A stretch of 64,000 nucleotides of DNA from Nocardioides pocheonensis (GCF_003725535.1 NZ_RJSF01000003.1:124001-188000); one strand, 5' to 3'; counted from the first letter of the stretch, positions 33,679 to 41,316 are shown. Made by a program: numbers and translations. Notes: generated by a model not told the origin, from the letters alone.

Positions 33679-34404
33679 TCAGGTGCGCGTCTGCGCGTCG
33701 TGGGCCGGCCGGATCAGCGGCGGGTGGAGGAGCTCTGCCGCCCCGCGCCGGTACAGCTGCGCGGGGCGCCCGCCGTCGCGCGTCGTGGTGGTGCCCGTGG
33801 GCTCGAGGAAGCCGGTGGCCCCGGTGGCCTTGCGGTGGAAGTTGCGGGCGTCCAGGGAGTCTCCCCAGACCACCTCGTAGACCCGGCGCAGCTCGGCGAC
33901 GGTGAACTCGGGACCGCAGAACGCTGCCGCGAGCGAGGTGTACTCGAGCTTGGAGCGCGCCCGCTCGAGCCCGTCGCCCAGGATCAGCTCGTGGTCGAAC
34001 GCGAGCCGGTCGTTCCCGGCGAGGGCGTCGACCGCCGGTGCCCACCGCGCTGCCGCCGCGTCGGACCCCGAGCGCGGCCCGGGGAGGTCGGGGGCGAGCG
34101 CGAGGTAGGCCACGCTGACGACCCGCATGCGCGGGTCGCGACGCGGGGCGCCGTACGTCGCCAGCTGCTCGACGTGGACGTCGTCGCGGGAGAGGCCGGT
34201 CTCCTCGTGCAGCTCGCGCGCCGCCGCCCGGTCGAGGTCCTCGTCCGGGCGGACGAATCCGCCCGGCAGGGCCCACCGCCCCTTGTACGGAGCCTCGCCG
34301 CGGCGGATCAGCAGCACGCACAGCTCGTCCGCACGGATCGTGAGGACGACCAGGTCGACGGTCACCGCGACCGCCGGGTACCGGGACGGGTCGTAGCCGC
34401 TCAT
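33679..34404 (-). CDS. NrtR-type Nudix regulator
   Basis: A 241-residue protein with an N-terminal Nudix domain and a C-terminal winged helix ('FTVAELRRVYEVVWGDSLDA', then 'NFHRKATGATGFLE'). That arrangement is the NrtR family, whose members bind ADP-ribose or related NAD products and control NAD genes. The Nudix box (residues 49-71) matches G-x5-E-x7-RE-x2-EE-x-G completely, so hydrolase activity is possible. It is divergent from an SPFH gene. Two 21-bp TTATCGTCA-type sites lie in the 87-bp gap, the natural operators. The neighbours include an NAD-kinase-like protein, consistent with a nucleotide-linked role. Confidence 0.88.
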   Translation of the reverse strand: MSGYDPSRYPAVAVTVDLVVLTIRADELCVLLIRRGEAPYKGRWALPGGFVRPDEDLDRAAARELHEETGLSRDDVHVEQLATYGAPRRDPRMRVVSVAYLALAPDLPGPRSGSDAAAARWAPAVDALAGNDRLAFDHELILGDGLERARSKLEYTSLAAAFCGPEFTVAELRRVYEVVWGDSLDARNFHRKATGATGFLEPTGTTTTRDGGRPAQLYRRGAAELLHPPLIRPAHDAQTRT

Positions 34405-34421
34405 GTCGCCACCCTATCTCT

Positions 34422-34476
34422 TTATCGTCATCTTGACGAGAACGAAGAAACGGAGTTATCGTCATAGCGACGATAA
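34422..34476. promoter_or_regulatory. Paired 21-bp operators in the Nudix/SPFH divergent promoter
   Basis: Site 2 (34456-34476) is TTATCGTC-N5-GACGATAA with perfect 8-bp arms. Site 1 (34422-34442) has the same left half TTATCGTCA and an imperfect right half TGACGAGAA. They lie 34 bp apart. Site 2 ends 15 bp before the SPFH ATG and site 1 starts 18 bp from the Nudix start, so one regulator could control both genes. Confidence 0.68.
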
Positions 34477-34491
34477 ATGGAGGTGGTCCCC

Positions 34492-35505
34492 ATGGCCGAC
34501 ATCACCCGCTACCCGTTCGTGCGACACCTGCGCGGCAGCACGACCATGCACGTCGAGCACGTGCGCAACGGCCGCGCCCTGCACGCGGGCACCGGCGCCT
34601 CGTTCTGGTTCCGCCCGCTCAGCGCGGTCCTCTCCGAGGTGCCGATGGACGACCGGGAGCTGCCGCTGCTGTTCCACGCCCGCACCGCCGACTTCCAGGA
34701 CGTGACCGTGCAGGCCACGGTGACGTTCCGGATGACCGACCCCTCGATCGCCACACGCCGCATCGACTTCTCGATCGACCCGGAGACCGGCCTGTGGCGC
34801 AGTGCGCCGCTGGACCAGGTGGCGGGCCTGCTGACGGAGACGGCCCAGCAGTACGCGATGGACATGCTGGCGCTCGTCGACCTGGCGCAGGCCCTGGCCG
34901 GCGGCGTCGGCCCGGTGCGCGACGCGATCAGTGACGGCCTCGCCCACGACGGCCGGCTGGTCGACATCGGCATCGCGGTCGTCGGGGTGCGCGTCGTGGC
35001 CTTGCGCCCGGAGCCCGAGGTCGAGAAGGCGCTGCGCACGCCGACCCGCGAGCAGGTGCAGCAGGAGGCGGACAAGGCGACCTACGAGCGCCGCGCGGTC
35101 GCGGTCGAGCGGGAGCGGGCGATCGGCGAGAACGAGCTGCAGACCCAGATCGAGCTGGCCCGCCGGGAGGAGCAGCTGGTCGCGCAGCGCGGGGCGAACG
35201 CGCGCCGGGAGGCCGAGGAGAGGGCGGCGGCCAACCGGATCGCCACCGAGGCCGAGGCCCAGCGCGCGCAGCGCCTCGCCGAGGCACAGGCCGAGGGGAC
35301 CCGTGTCACCGGACTCGCCGAGGGCGACGCCGAGGCGGCGCGGCTCGCGGCGTACCGGGACCTGCCCGAGGCGATCCTGCTCGGGCTGGCGCTCAAGGAG
35401 CTCGCCTCGAACCTGCCCAGCATCAACAGCCTGGTGCTCACGCCCGACCTCCTCGCGCCCGTGCTCGCGCGGCTCGGGACCACGTCGGAGGCGATCTCGT
35501 CATGA
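34492..35505 (+). CDS. SPFH/band-7 domain protein
   Basis: A 337-residue SPFH protein without a membrane helix. The SPFH core is residues about 5-190 ('HAGTGASFWFRPLSAVLSEVP', 'DFQDVTVQATVTFRMTDPSIA'). A charged coiled coil follows from about 195 to 290 (Glu/Arg/Ala rich), and then a short hydrophobic end ('EAILLGLALKELASNLPSINS'). SPFH proteins form large oligomers that organise membranes or sequester partners. I chose ATG 34492 with GGAGGTGG at 34479-34486; an in-frame ATG at 34477 lies within the operator edge. The stop overlaps the next gene (ATGA), so the NAD-kinase-like protein is its likely partner. Confidence 0.88.
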   Translation: MADITRYPFVRHLRGSTTMHVEHVRNGRALHAGTGASFWFRPLSAVLSEVPMDDRELPLLFHARTADFQDVTVQATVTFRMTDPSIATRRIDFSIDPETGLWRSAPLDQVAGLLTETAQQYAMDMLALVDLAQALAGGVGPVRDAISDGLAHDGRLVDIGIAVVGVRVVALRPEPEVEKALRTPTREQVQQEADKATYERRAVAVERERAIGENELQTQIELARREEQLVAQRGANARREAEERAAANRIATEAEAQRAQRLAEAQAEGTRVTGLAEGDAEAARLAAYRDLPEAILLGLALKELASNLPSINSLVLTPDLLAPVLARLGTTSEAISS

Positions 35506-36383
35506 GCACGCTGCCTCCGCGCGCGGTCGTCGTGCACCGGCGCACCGAGCTCGAGGAGCTGGTCGCGCGCCACGGGACCAAGGGACAGGCGGAGTTCTTC
35601 CTTTCCACCCGGGAGCGCAGCATCGAGGAGCTCGAGGAGCGCCACCGCGCGAACCAGCGTGCGCTCGACGCCGTGGCCGCCGCGATCCCGCCCGACTGGC
35701 GGTCCGGCCGGGTGGAGCGCGCCGACCTGGACCGGTTCCTGTTCGCGCCCGAGGACGTGGTCGTCGTCGTCGGGCAGGACGGCCTGGTCGCCAACGTCGC
35801 GAAGAACCTCTCCGGACAGCCTGTCGTCGGGATCGACCCCGAGCCCGACCGCAACCCCGGTGTCCTGGTCACGCACCCGCCGACGGCGACCGCCGAGCTG
35901 CTCCGCACGCTGTCGGTCGCCCAGCGCCGGACCATGGTGGCGGCCACCGCCGACGACGGTCAGGAGCTGGTCGCGCTCAACGAGGTGTACGTCGGCCAGC
36001 CCAGCCACCAGACCGCCCGGTACGCGATCCGGCCACCGGAAGGCACGCGCGAGCGCCAGGCCTCGTCCGGGATCATCGTGGCCACCGGCACGGGCGCCAC
36101 GGGGTGGTGCCGGTCGACCTGGCTCGAGCGGCACAGCCACCTCGTGCTCCCTGCTCCGGAGGAGCAGCGGCTCGCCTGGTTCGTCCGCGAGGCGTGGCCC
36201 TCGCCCGCGACCGGGACCGAGCTGACCGAGGGTGAGCTCGTCGACGGCCGGCTGCAGGTCGACGTCGAGGCCGACGGCCTGGTCGCGTTCGGCGACGGGA
36301 TGGAGGACGACCGACTCGTCCTCAGCTGGGGCCAGACGCTGACCATCGGCGTCGCCCGGCAGACGCTGTGCCTGGTCGGGTAG
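35502..36383 (+). CDS. NAD-kinase-like protein
   Basis: A 293-residue protein that aligns in motif order with NAD kinases. It has 'VVVVVGQDGLVANVA' (the GGDG site, here GQDG, residues 91-94), 'LNEVYVG' in place of the NE motif and 'GIIVATGTGATGW', close to the 'TPTGSTAY' loop. The changes in GGDG and the loop mean catalysis is not certain, and it may bind NAD without phosphorylating it. The N-terminal 80 residues are helical and unlike housekeeping enzymes. The ATG overlaps the SPFH stop. Together with the NrtR-type regulator this is a three-gene NAD-linked cassette. It is unlikely to be the housekeeping NAD kinase. Confidence 0.8.
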   Translation: MSTLPPRAVVVHRRTELEELVARHGTKGQAEFFLSTRERSIEELEERHRANQRALDAVAAAIPPDWRSGRVERADLDRFLFAPEDVVVVVGQDGLVANVAKNLSGQPVVGIDPEPDRNPGVLVTHPPTATAELLRTLSVAQRRTMVAATADDGQELVALNEVYVGQPSHQTARYAIRPPEGTRERQASSGIIVATGTGATGWCRSTWLERHSHLVLPAPEEQRLAWFVREAWPSPATGTELTEGELVDGRLQVDVEADGLVAFGDGMEDDRLVLSWGQTLTIGVARQTLCLVG

Positions 36384-36471
36384 GCGTCGTCGGCGGCCCT
36401 GCGACGGCTTCACGATTTTCCTGCGGGCGGCGCGATCTCTCGCAACACTCGTCCCGGGAGGAGAGGCACGC

Positions 36472-36873
36472 ATGGGATCAGGAGAGCTCGCAAGGACGGC
36501 GGTGCTGGCCCTGGTGGTCGGTGCCGTCCTCATGGTGCTGGTCGTGCGGGTGCGCCGCGACTCCGCCCGCGAGATGCAGCGCACCCTGCCGAACCCCTGG
36601 GCCGACAGCCCGGCCGTCTCGGCCACCCTGGCGGCCCTCGGTTCGCAGCTGGCCCCCGGAGGCACCGCCGGCTGGCTCGTGGTCGTCCTCGGCAGCGAGC
36701 GCGCCGCCGCGGAGGCCCTCGTCGCCAGCCTGCACCCCGGCCTCCCCGATGACGGCCCGTTCTCGGTCAACCGGCTGGTCGGCGGAGCGCCGGTCCGGCT
36801 CACCGGGAAGGTCAGCCAGGGAGTGGCCGCGGTGACGACGGTCGAGCGGCTGGCCGGGCCCGATCTCTCCTGA
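36472..36873 (+). CDS. Single-pass membrane protein, unknown
   Basis: I do not recognise this 133-residue protein. A hydrophobic helix spans residues about 8-26, followed by basic residues ('RVRRDSAREMQR'). The rest is a small soluble domain ('LAPGGTAGWLVVVLGSERAAA') with no known motif. It probably has the domain on the cytoplasmic side. AGGAG lies before the ATG. It follows the NAD-kinase-like gene after 88 bp and could be a distal member of that operon or independent. Confidence 0.6.
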   Translation: MGSGELARTAVLALVVGAVLMVLVVRVRRDSAREMQRTLPNPWADSPAVSATLAALGSQLAPGGTAGWLVVVLGSERAAAEALVASLHPGLPDDGPFSVNRLVGGAPVRLTGKVSQGVAAVTTVERLAGPDLS

Positions 36874-36910
36874 GCAGGCCTCCGGGCGTCGTGCCCGGCA
36901 TACTCCGTCC

Positions 36911-37429
36911 ATGGCCACGTTGTCGCGGGAGAGCGACCACGTCGTGGCGCGCACCCTCGGCGCCCTCGGGCTGCTGCTGGTCTGCGGCTGGGGTGTGGTC
37001 GCCCTGGCGGTGGCCTCGGTCCGGACGTACGACGACGTGGCCGGCCACCGGGCGGTGCTCGCCGGGCACGACTGGTCGGCGCTGCTCCCGCTGCCGGTCG
37101 CCCTCGCCCTGTCGGCGATCTGGGCGGTGGCGTTCCTCGCGGTCGGGCTGGGCCTGGCGCTCGGCGCTGCCGGCCTCGCGGTCGCGGGCCGGCAGCGCGC
37201 CGCCGCCGCGTTCTTCGGGGTCGTCACGGTCTGCGTGTCGGCGGACTACCTGCTCGAGGTGCTGCGCAGCGGGCCGACCTGGCAGGTCCAGCCCGATCGT
37301 GTGGCCGCCCTGTCGACCACGGCAGGGATCTTCGCGGCCCCGCTGGCGGGTGTGGTCGCCGCCGTCGTGCTGCTCGGCCCGATGCTCAGAACGGGGAGAT
37401 CGATCCCGGAGCCCGCTGCGGCCGGCTGA
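36911..37429 (+). CDS. Four-helix membrane protein, unknown
   Basis: A 172-residue integral membrane protein with hydrophobic segments near residues 15-37, 55-82, 85-115 and 135-160, and no family motif that I recognise. It lies 37 bp behind the previous small membrane protein gene. Its 3' end overlaps the convergent maleylpyruvate-isomerase-like gene by 44 bp, so the two transcripts are antisense at their ends. Function unknown. Confidence 0.6.
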   Translation: MATLSRESDHVVARTLGALGLLLVCGWGVVALAVASVRTYDDVAGHRAVLAGHDWSALLPLPVALALSAIWAVAFLAVGLGLALGAAGLAVAGRQRAAAAFFGVVTVCVSADYLLEVLRSGPTWQVQPDRVAALSTTAGIFAAPLAGVVAAVVLLGPMLRTGRSIPEPAAAG

Positions 37430-38039
37430 GCGTCCGCACGACCGCGTCCTGGCCGTGGCGCACGACGGCCAGCGCGGTCAGCGTCCCGAGCACCGGCTCG
37501 AGCACGGCGTCGTCGAACGCAGGCACCGGCACGTCGACGCTGGCGGCGAGGTCGTCGGAGTGCACCACCATCTCCAGCAGCCGGGTGACCACGAAGTCGT
37601 CGCTCGCCATCCGTCGCGCCTGCCACGGGACGAGGACGGTCGCGGGCGGATCGGCCAGGACGGCCGGCAGCGCCGCGAGGGCCTCGGCCTGCAGTGACAC
37701 CGCGACCTGGTGGCCCTCGGTCGCCTGCGCGTCGGACCTCTCACGGAGCAGTCGGTGGCTCTCGCCGTCGACGCCCTCGAGCCAGGCCGGGTGGGCGTAG
37801 TGGTCCAGGAGGCTCGCCGCCGGCGCGTCGGAGGAGGTCGGTTCGGCGCCCAGCAGGCTGACGACGTACGCCGACTGCGCGACCAGGTGCCGGGCCAGTC
37901 CGCCGACGGTCATCCCGGCGCAGCTCGACTCGCGGGTCCAGGCGGCCTCGACCTCGGTTCGGGCGACGAGTCCGTGGACGAGCGCCGCGGCGCGCACGAC
38001 GGCGGGCCGGTCGAGCCTGCCGGCGTAGCTCAACGTCAC
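37386..38039 (-). CDS. Mycothiol-dependent maleylpyruvate isomerase-like (DinB fold)
   Basis: A 217-residue protein of the TIGR03083/DinB-like group: an N-terminal four-helix domain with 'SSCAGMTVGGLARHLVAQSAYV' (one metal His) and later 'LLEMVVHSDDLAASV' with a second His and Asp. Such proteins use mycothiol or bacillithiol as cofactor for isomerisation or conjugation. The GTG at 38039 gives the usual N-terminus; the open frame continues upstream to 38537, but that part has no homology-like content and runs antisense to the HPF-like gene. No strong ribosome binding site precedes the GTG, so the start is moderately sure. The substrate is unknown. Confidence 0.75.
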   Translation of the reverse strand: MTLSYAGRLDRPAVVRAAALVHGLVARTEVEAAWTRESSCAGMTVGGLARHLVAQSAYVVSLLGAEPTSSDAPAASLLDHYAHPAWLEGVDGESHRLLRERSDAQATEGHQVAVSLQAEALAALPAVLADPPATVLVPWQARRMASDDFVVTRLLEMVVHSDDLAASVDVPVPAFDDAVLEPVLGTLTALAVVRHGQDAVVRTLSRPQRAPGSISPF

Positions 38040-38095
38040 GGCAGGAGTCTGGCACGTCCGGCCGACGGGCCGGAGGCCCCGCGTGCAGTGGCTTT

Positions 38096-38111
38096 GGGCC
38101 CTGTTCGGCCC
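38096..38111. promoter_or_regulatory. Inverted repeat GGGCC-N6-GGCCC before the HPF-like pair
   Basis: This perfect 5-bp-arm inverted repeat is 55 bp before the first HPF-like ATG. Its form and spacing resemble DosR/DevR-type boxes, which control hypoxia genes including HPF-like proteins in actinobacteria. The short GC arms could also arise by chance in DNA of this composition. Confidence 0.35.
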
Positions 38112-38166
38112 CGCGCGCCGGCGGCGAGACTCGAGACACAGAGGGCGACCAGCGTGAGGGAGAGCC

Positions 38167-38511
38167 GTGGAGATCCTGGTGGGAACCGACCGGCAGGTCC
38201 CGGGACGTGAGGAGCTGCTGTCCTTCATCGGGTTCGAGGTCCTCGCCGGGCTCGGGCCGTGCGCCTCGCGGGTGAGCAACGTGCACGTGCACCTGTCCGC
38301 GGAGACCGGCGGCCGGATCGGTCCCGTCTCGATGCGCTGCCGGCTCGAGGTGCGACCCGAGGGGCACGAGCCGCTCGCGGTCATGCACCGCGCCCTGAGC
38401 AAGGACGACGCGGTGCGCGGCGCGGTCGGGGACATGCGCGGCGTGCTCGAGCGGATGTTCCGTCGCATCGACGCACACGGTGCGACCGAGACCACGCGCC
38501 GTTCGGCGTGA
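38167..38511 (+). CDS. HPF/RaiA-like ribosome-associated protein
   Basis: A 114-residue protein with the beta-alpha-beta-beta-beta-alpha pattern of the S30AE/HPF domain: 'EILVGTDRQVPGREELLSFI' then 'VSNVHVHLSAETGG' and 'MRCRLEVRPEGHEPLAVMHR', ending in a basic helix. It lacks the C-terminal dimerisation domain of long HPF, so it is of the short type. It is followed 24 bp later by a paralogue. It likely binds the ribosome and protects it in stasis or low oxygen. The translated N-terminus (ATG at 38167) is preceded by GGGAGAG. Confidence 0.72.
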   Translation: MEILVGTDRQVPGREELLSFIGFEVLAGLGPCASRVSNVHVHLSAETGGRIGPVSMRCRLEVRPEGHEPLAVMHRALSKDDAVRGAVGDMRGVLERMFRRIDAHGATETTRRSA

Positions 38512-38535
38512 GGGCCCCAACCGAGGAGGTGTGTC

Positions 38536-38895
38536 ATGGACGTCCAGGTCCGGACCGACTACCACGTGAACGGTGACGAAGGGCTGATCGCCCACGTCGA
38601 GGCCGAGGTCAGCAAGGGGCTCGAGCCGTTCGCGCGGCGGATCACCAGCGTGCAGGTCCACCTCACCGAGGAGAGCGGCGCCCGCAAGGGGCCGCCCGAG
38701 CTGCGCTGCGTGCTCGAGGTGCGCACGACCGGGCGCGCGCCCGTCGTGGTCACGCACCGGGCGACGACGAAGGACGCCCTGCTGCGCGGCGCGATCAGCG
38801 ACATGCGCACCGCCCTGGAGCGCACCTTCGGCCGCACCGACGCGCCCCACATCGGTGGCGACACGATCCGGCGGCCCGCGTCACCTCGTCGCTGA
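38536..38895 (+). CDS. HPF/RaiA-like protein (tandem paralogue)
   Basis: A 119-residue protein aligned end to end with its upstream neighbour ('ITSVQVHLTEESGARKGPPE' here against 'VSNVHVHLSAETGGRIGPVS' there; 'LRCVLEVRTTGRAPVVVTHR' against 'MRCRLEVRPEGHEPLAVMHR'). It has an extra basic C-terminal tail. GAGGAGG precedes the ATG. The pair arose by tandem duplication and has diverged strongly in the remaining residues, which suggests different roles, perhaps a heterodimer. Both are shorter than housekeeping HPF. Confidence 0.72.
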   Translation: MDVQVRTDYHVNGDEGLIAHVEAEVSKGLEPFARRITSVQVHLTEESGARKGPPELRCVLEVRTTGRAPVVVTHRATTKDALLRGAISDMRTALERTFGRTDAPHIGGDTIRRPASPRR

Positions 38896-38935
38896 CAGGT
38901 CGCGCCGTACGCCGTGAGCACCAGCCCGGGCCCAG

Positions 38936-38949
38936 CGCCGCCGGCGGCG
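38936..38949. terminator. GC palindrome between convergent genes
   Basis: CGCCGCC-GGCGGCG lies in the 100-bp gap between the HPF-like gene (plus) and the DsrE-like gene (minus). It is a candidate bidirectional terminator, without a T-run; its loop would have to take bases from the stem. Confidence 0.3.
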
Positions 38950-38995
38950 GACCCTGGACCCGGGCGACGGGCGGCTCCCGTCCAACCGACTCGTC

Positions 38996-39505
38996 CTAGA
39001 TGAACAGCAGCTGGGCGCCCTCGGTCTTCTCGATGAAGTCGGACGCGCTGATGATCCCCTCGACCTCGTCGTAGAGGTCGTCCTCGGTCAGGTGGTTCAT
39101 GTCCGCGGACATCCGGCACGCCCACAGGTGGCCGCCGGAGTCGACGATCTGCTGCAGGAACTCCGGGACCTCCGGTACGCCGAGCTCGGCGATCGACTTC
39201 TTCATCATGTGCGTGGCCATCGCGGTCATGCCCGGCATCGGGGTCAGCCCCTGCGGCATGTGCGCCGCAGTGTTGCCGACGGGCGTGAACTTCAGGTCGG
39301 CCATCGTCTTCTTGTTGATCATGTCGAAGCCCCAGAACGTGAAGAACAGGTGCGTCTCCACGCCCTCGCCGAGGGCGGCGTTGGCCAGGATCAGGCCCGG
39401 GTAGGCCATGTCGAGGTTGCCCTTCGAGCAGATGATCGCGAGCTTGCGGTCGGTCGAGGCCGAACCGAAGTCCGGGACGACCGGGGCGGTCTGGGTGGTG
39501 GTCAT
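38996..39505 (-). CDS. DsrE/DsrF-like sulfur carrier protein
   Basis: A 169-residue protein of the DsrE-like fold: 'DRKLAIICSKGNLDMAYPGLI' at the start with Cys at about 28, then 'VETHLFFTFWGFDMINK', and 'GHLWACRMSADMNHLTEDD' with a second Cys. DsrE3-type proteins carry persulfide sulfur and pass it to TusA or DsrC. GGAGGA is placed six bases before the ATG. It lies 20 bp behind the DsrC/TusE-like gene and completes an operon with an SQR-like oxidoreductase. It likely handles sulfane sulfur from sulfide oxidation. Confidence 0.82.
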   Translation of the reverse strand: MTTTQTAPVVPDFGSASTDRKLAIICSKGNLDMAYPGLILANAALGEGVETHLFFTFWGFDMINKKTMADLKFTPVGNTAAHMPQGLTPMPGMTAMATHMMKKSIAELGVPEVPEFLQQIVDSGGHLWACRMSADMNHLTEDDLYDEVEGIISASDFIEKTEGAQLLFI

Positions 39506-39525
39506 GATGGTCCTCCTGTGAGTGG

Positions 39526-39840
39526 TCAGACGCAGCCGTGCGGCTTGGGGAGGCCCGCGACGTACGCGAGCTTCTTGGCCGGCTTCTGCGGGAACAGCAC
39601 GAACAGCTGCTTGGTGGGGATGCCGCCGACCGTGCTGATCCGGCGCAGCGTGGCGGTCTCGCCCTGCGCGGCGTAGTCCTCGCGCAGGAACCGGATCGCC
39701 TTCCAGTGCTCGTCGGTGAGGTCGATGCCGATCTGCGCCGCGAGGGACTTCGCGAGGTCCTCGTCCCACTCGGACGGGTCGGTCAGGAACCCCTCCTCGT
39801 TCACGTGGACGGTGTGGCCGTCGATCGTGGTCGTGGTCAT
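39526..39840 (-). CDS. DsrC/TusE family sulfur relay protein
   Basis: A 104-residue DsrC-fold protein. It opens with 'VHVNEEGFLTDPSEWDEDLA' and ends 'GLPKPHGCV', with the reactive Cys at 103 as next-to-last residue. The second Cys that true DsrC proteins have about ten residues earlier is absent, so it is of the TusE/DsrC-like single-Cys kind, a persulfide carrier. It is encoded four bases after the SQR-like gene and before the DsrE-like gene. It probably accepts sulfur from one and delivers to the other. Confidence 0.88.
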   Translation of the reverse strand: MTTTTIDGHTVHVNEEGFLTDPSEWDEDLAKSLAAQIGIDLTDEHWKAIRFLREDYAAQGETATLRRISTVGGIPTKQLFVLFPQKPAKKLAYVAGLPKPHGCV

Positions 39841-39844
39841 GGCG

Positions 39845-41107
39845 TCATGCCTCCCTGCTGTCGGTGTTCGGTGCGTCGGGGACCTCTTTGCCCGCCATCG
39901 ACATGAGCGCGGGCAGCGGGATCGGGTGCCCGGGAAGCAGGACGTTCCAGTAGATGTGCCGGAACGCGAGCTTGCCGAGGTGGTTCGCGTGGGTCTCCTT
40001 GAGCAGGCTCATCGGCCCCACGTGCGGGATCGGGTACTTGCCGGGCAGTGGCTCCGTGTCGTAGTTGAAGTCGATCAGCAACGCCTTGTCGTCACCGGAC
40101 TCGACGAAGCAGTTCGCGTGGCCGTCGAACGCACCCGTCATCGGCAGCCCCGCCACGTGCTCGAGGAAGTTGTCCACGAAGACCTCGACCGCGAAGTGCG
40201 CGACCGAGCCCGCCTTGGACGCCGGGATGTTGCTCGCGTCACCGATCGCGAAGATCGTGTCGTACGCCGTCGAGAGCAGCGTGTGCTTGTCGACCGGCAC
40301 GTAGTTGAGCTCGTCGCCGAGCCCCGAGCGGGCGACGAACTCGGCACCCATGTTGACCGGGACCGTGACGAGCAGGTCGAAGGGCACCTCGCGCTCGTCG
40401 TACGAGACCAGCACCTTGCGGTCCGGATCGACGCTCTCGACCATGAAGTCGGTCACCACCTCGACCTTGCGCTCCTCGAGCATGCCGCCCAGGTGCGCCG
40501 ACGCCACCGGCTTGGTGAACGTGCCGTCGAGCGGCGTGACGTAGGTGAGCTCGACCCGGTCGCGCAGGCCCTGCTCGCGCAGCCACGCCTCGGCGAGGAA
40601 GGTGAACTCCAGCGGCGCCACCGGGCACTTGATCGGCATCTCGCAGATGTGCACGACGAGGCGCCCGTGGTCGAAGTGGTCCAGGGCCTTCTCGAGTCCT
40701 GTTGCTCCCTCGAGGGTGTAGAAGTCGAAGACGCTCTTGTGCCACTCCGACCCGAGCATGCCGGGCGTCTGGTCCGGTCGCGGGGACGTGCCCGTCGCGA
40801 TCACCAGGTAGTCGTAGTCGAGCTCGCGGCCGTCCTCGAGGTGGACGACCCGGTCGTCGGGGGAGACCCGGTCGATCTCGCCGTACACCAGCGTGACGCC
40901 GTCGGCGATGAAGTGGTGCCGGCTGCGGACGATCTCGTCGCTCTCGTAGGTGCCGAACGGCACGAACAGGAACCCGGGCTGGTAGGGGTGGTCGTCGTCG
41001 CGATCGACGACCGTGATCGTCCACTCGTCGCGGGGAAGCCGCTTGTGCAGCTTGTTCGCGACCATCGTGCCCGCGGTGCCGCCGCCGAGGATGAGCAGGG
41101 TGCGCAT
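39845..41107 (-). CDS. Sulfide:quinone oxidoreductase-like flavoprotein
   Basis: A 420-residue pyridine-nucleotide-disulfide-family flavoprotein with the FAD motif 'LLILGGGTAGTMVANKLHKRL', 'LVIATGTSPRPDQTPGM' and 'DTIFAIGDASNIPASKAGSVA'. A Cys lies at 'HICEMPIKCPVAPLEF' (two Cys, five apart), where SQR-type enzymes carry a redox pair. It would oxidise sulfide and pass electrons to quinone at the membrane. It is the first gene of the sulfur operon. The palindrome ATACCCC-GT-GGGGTAA lies 56 bp upstream. A different sulfur flavoprotein function is possible. Confidence 0.83.
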   Translation of the reverse strand: MRTLLILGGGTAGTMVANKLHKRLPRDEWTITVVDRDDDHPYQPGFLFVPFGTYESDEIVRSRHHFIADGVTLVYGEIDRVSPDDRVVHLEDGRELDYDYLVIATGTSPRPDQTPGMLGSEWHKSVFDFYTLEGATGLEKALDHFDHGRLVVHICEMPIKCPVAPLEFTFLAEAWLREQGLRDRVELTYVTPLDGTFTKPVASAHLGGMLEERKVEVVTDFMVESVDPDRKVLVSYDEREVPFDLLVTVPVNMGAEFVARSGLGDELNYVPVDKHTLLSTAYDTIFAIGDASNIPASKAGSVAHFAVEVFVDNFLEHVAGLPMTGAFDGHANCFVESGDDKALLIDFNYDTEPLPGKYPIPHVGPMSLLKETHANHLGKLAFRHIYWNVLLPGHPIPLPALMSMAGKEVPDAPNTDSREA

Positions 41108-41162
41108 GGTGACCTCCTGACCTGCTGGCCGACCAGCTGTCGGCTGCGGTCAGTTCCACTCA

Positions 41163-41178
41163 ATACCCCGTGGGGTAA
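41163..41178. promoter_or_regulatory. ATACCCC-GT-GGGGTAA operator (CstR/CsoR-like)
   Basis: This near-perfect palindrome lies 56 bp before the SQR-like gene. CsoR-family persulfide sensors (CstR) bind sites of the form ATACCCC-N2-GGGGTAT in front of sulfide-oxidation genes. No CsoR-family gene is in this window, so the regulator must be encoded elsewhere. Confidence 0.6.
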
Positions 41179-41280
41179 TCGCGCAGGAGGCGGAGGGCCC
41201 GGTCTCGCAGGACTCACGTCCCGCTCGCGGGAGGCGACGAGATTTCGTCCGGTCGGGGGTGTCCCCAACGAATGCCCTCG

Positions 41281-41316
41281 TTCGTCGTCCGGGTGAGACT
41301 CTGTTTCGACGACGAA
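41281..41316 (+). promoter_or_regulatory. Inverted repeat before the YCII/ECF operon
   Basis: TTCGTCGTC (41281-41289) and GACGACGAA (41308-41316) form perfect 9-bp arms with an 18-nt gap, ending 10 bp before the YCII ATG and touching its GAAAGGA ribosome binding site. It could be an operator or an mRNA hairpin that hides the ribosome binding site. Confidence 0.4.

Noticed and set aside
35502-36383. Housekeeping NAD kinase
   Set aside because: The GGDG motif is changed to GQDG, the phosphate loop differs and the N-terminus is atypical. Context with NrtR-type and SPFH genes argues for a special role, so no nadK symbol was given.
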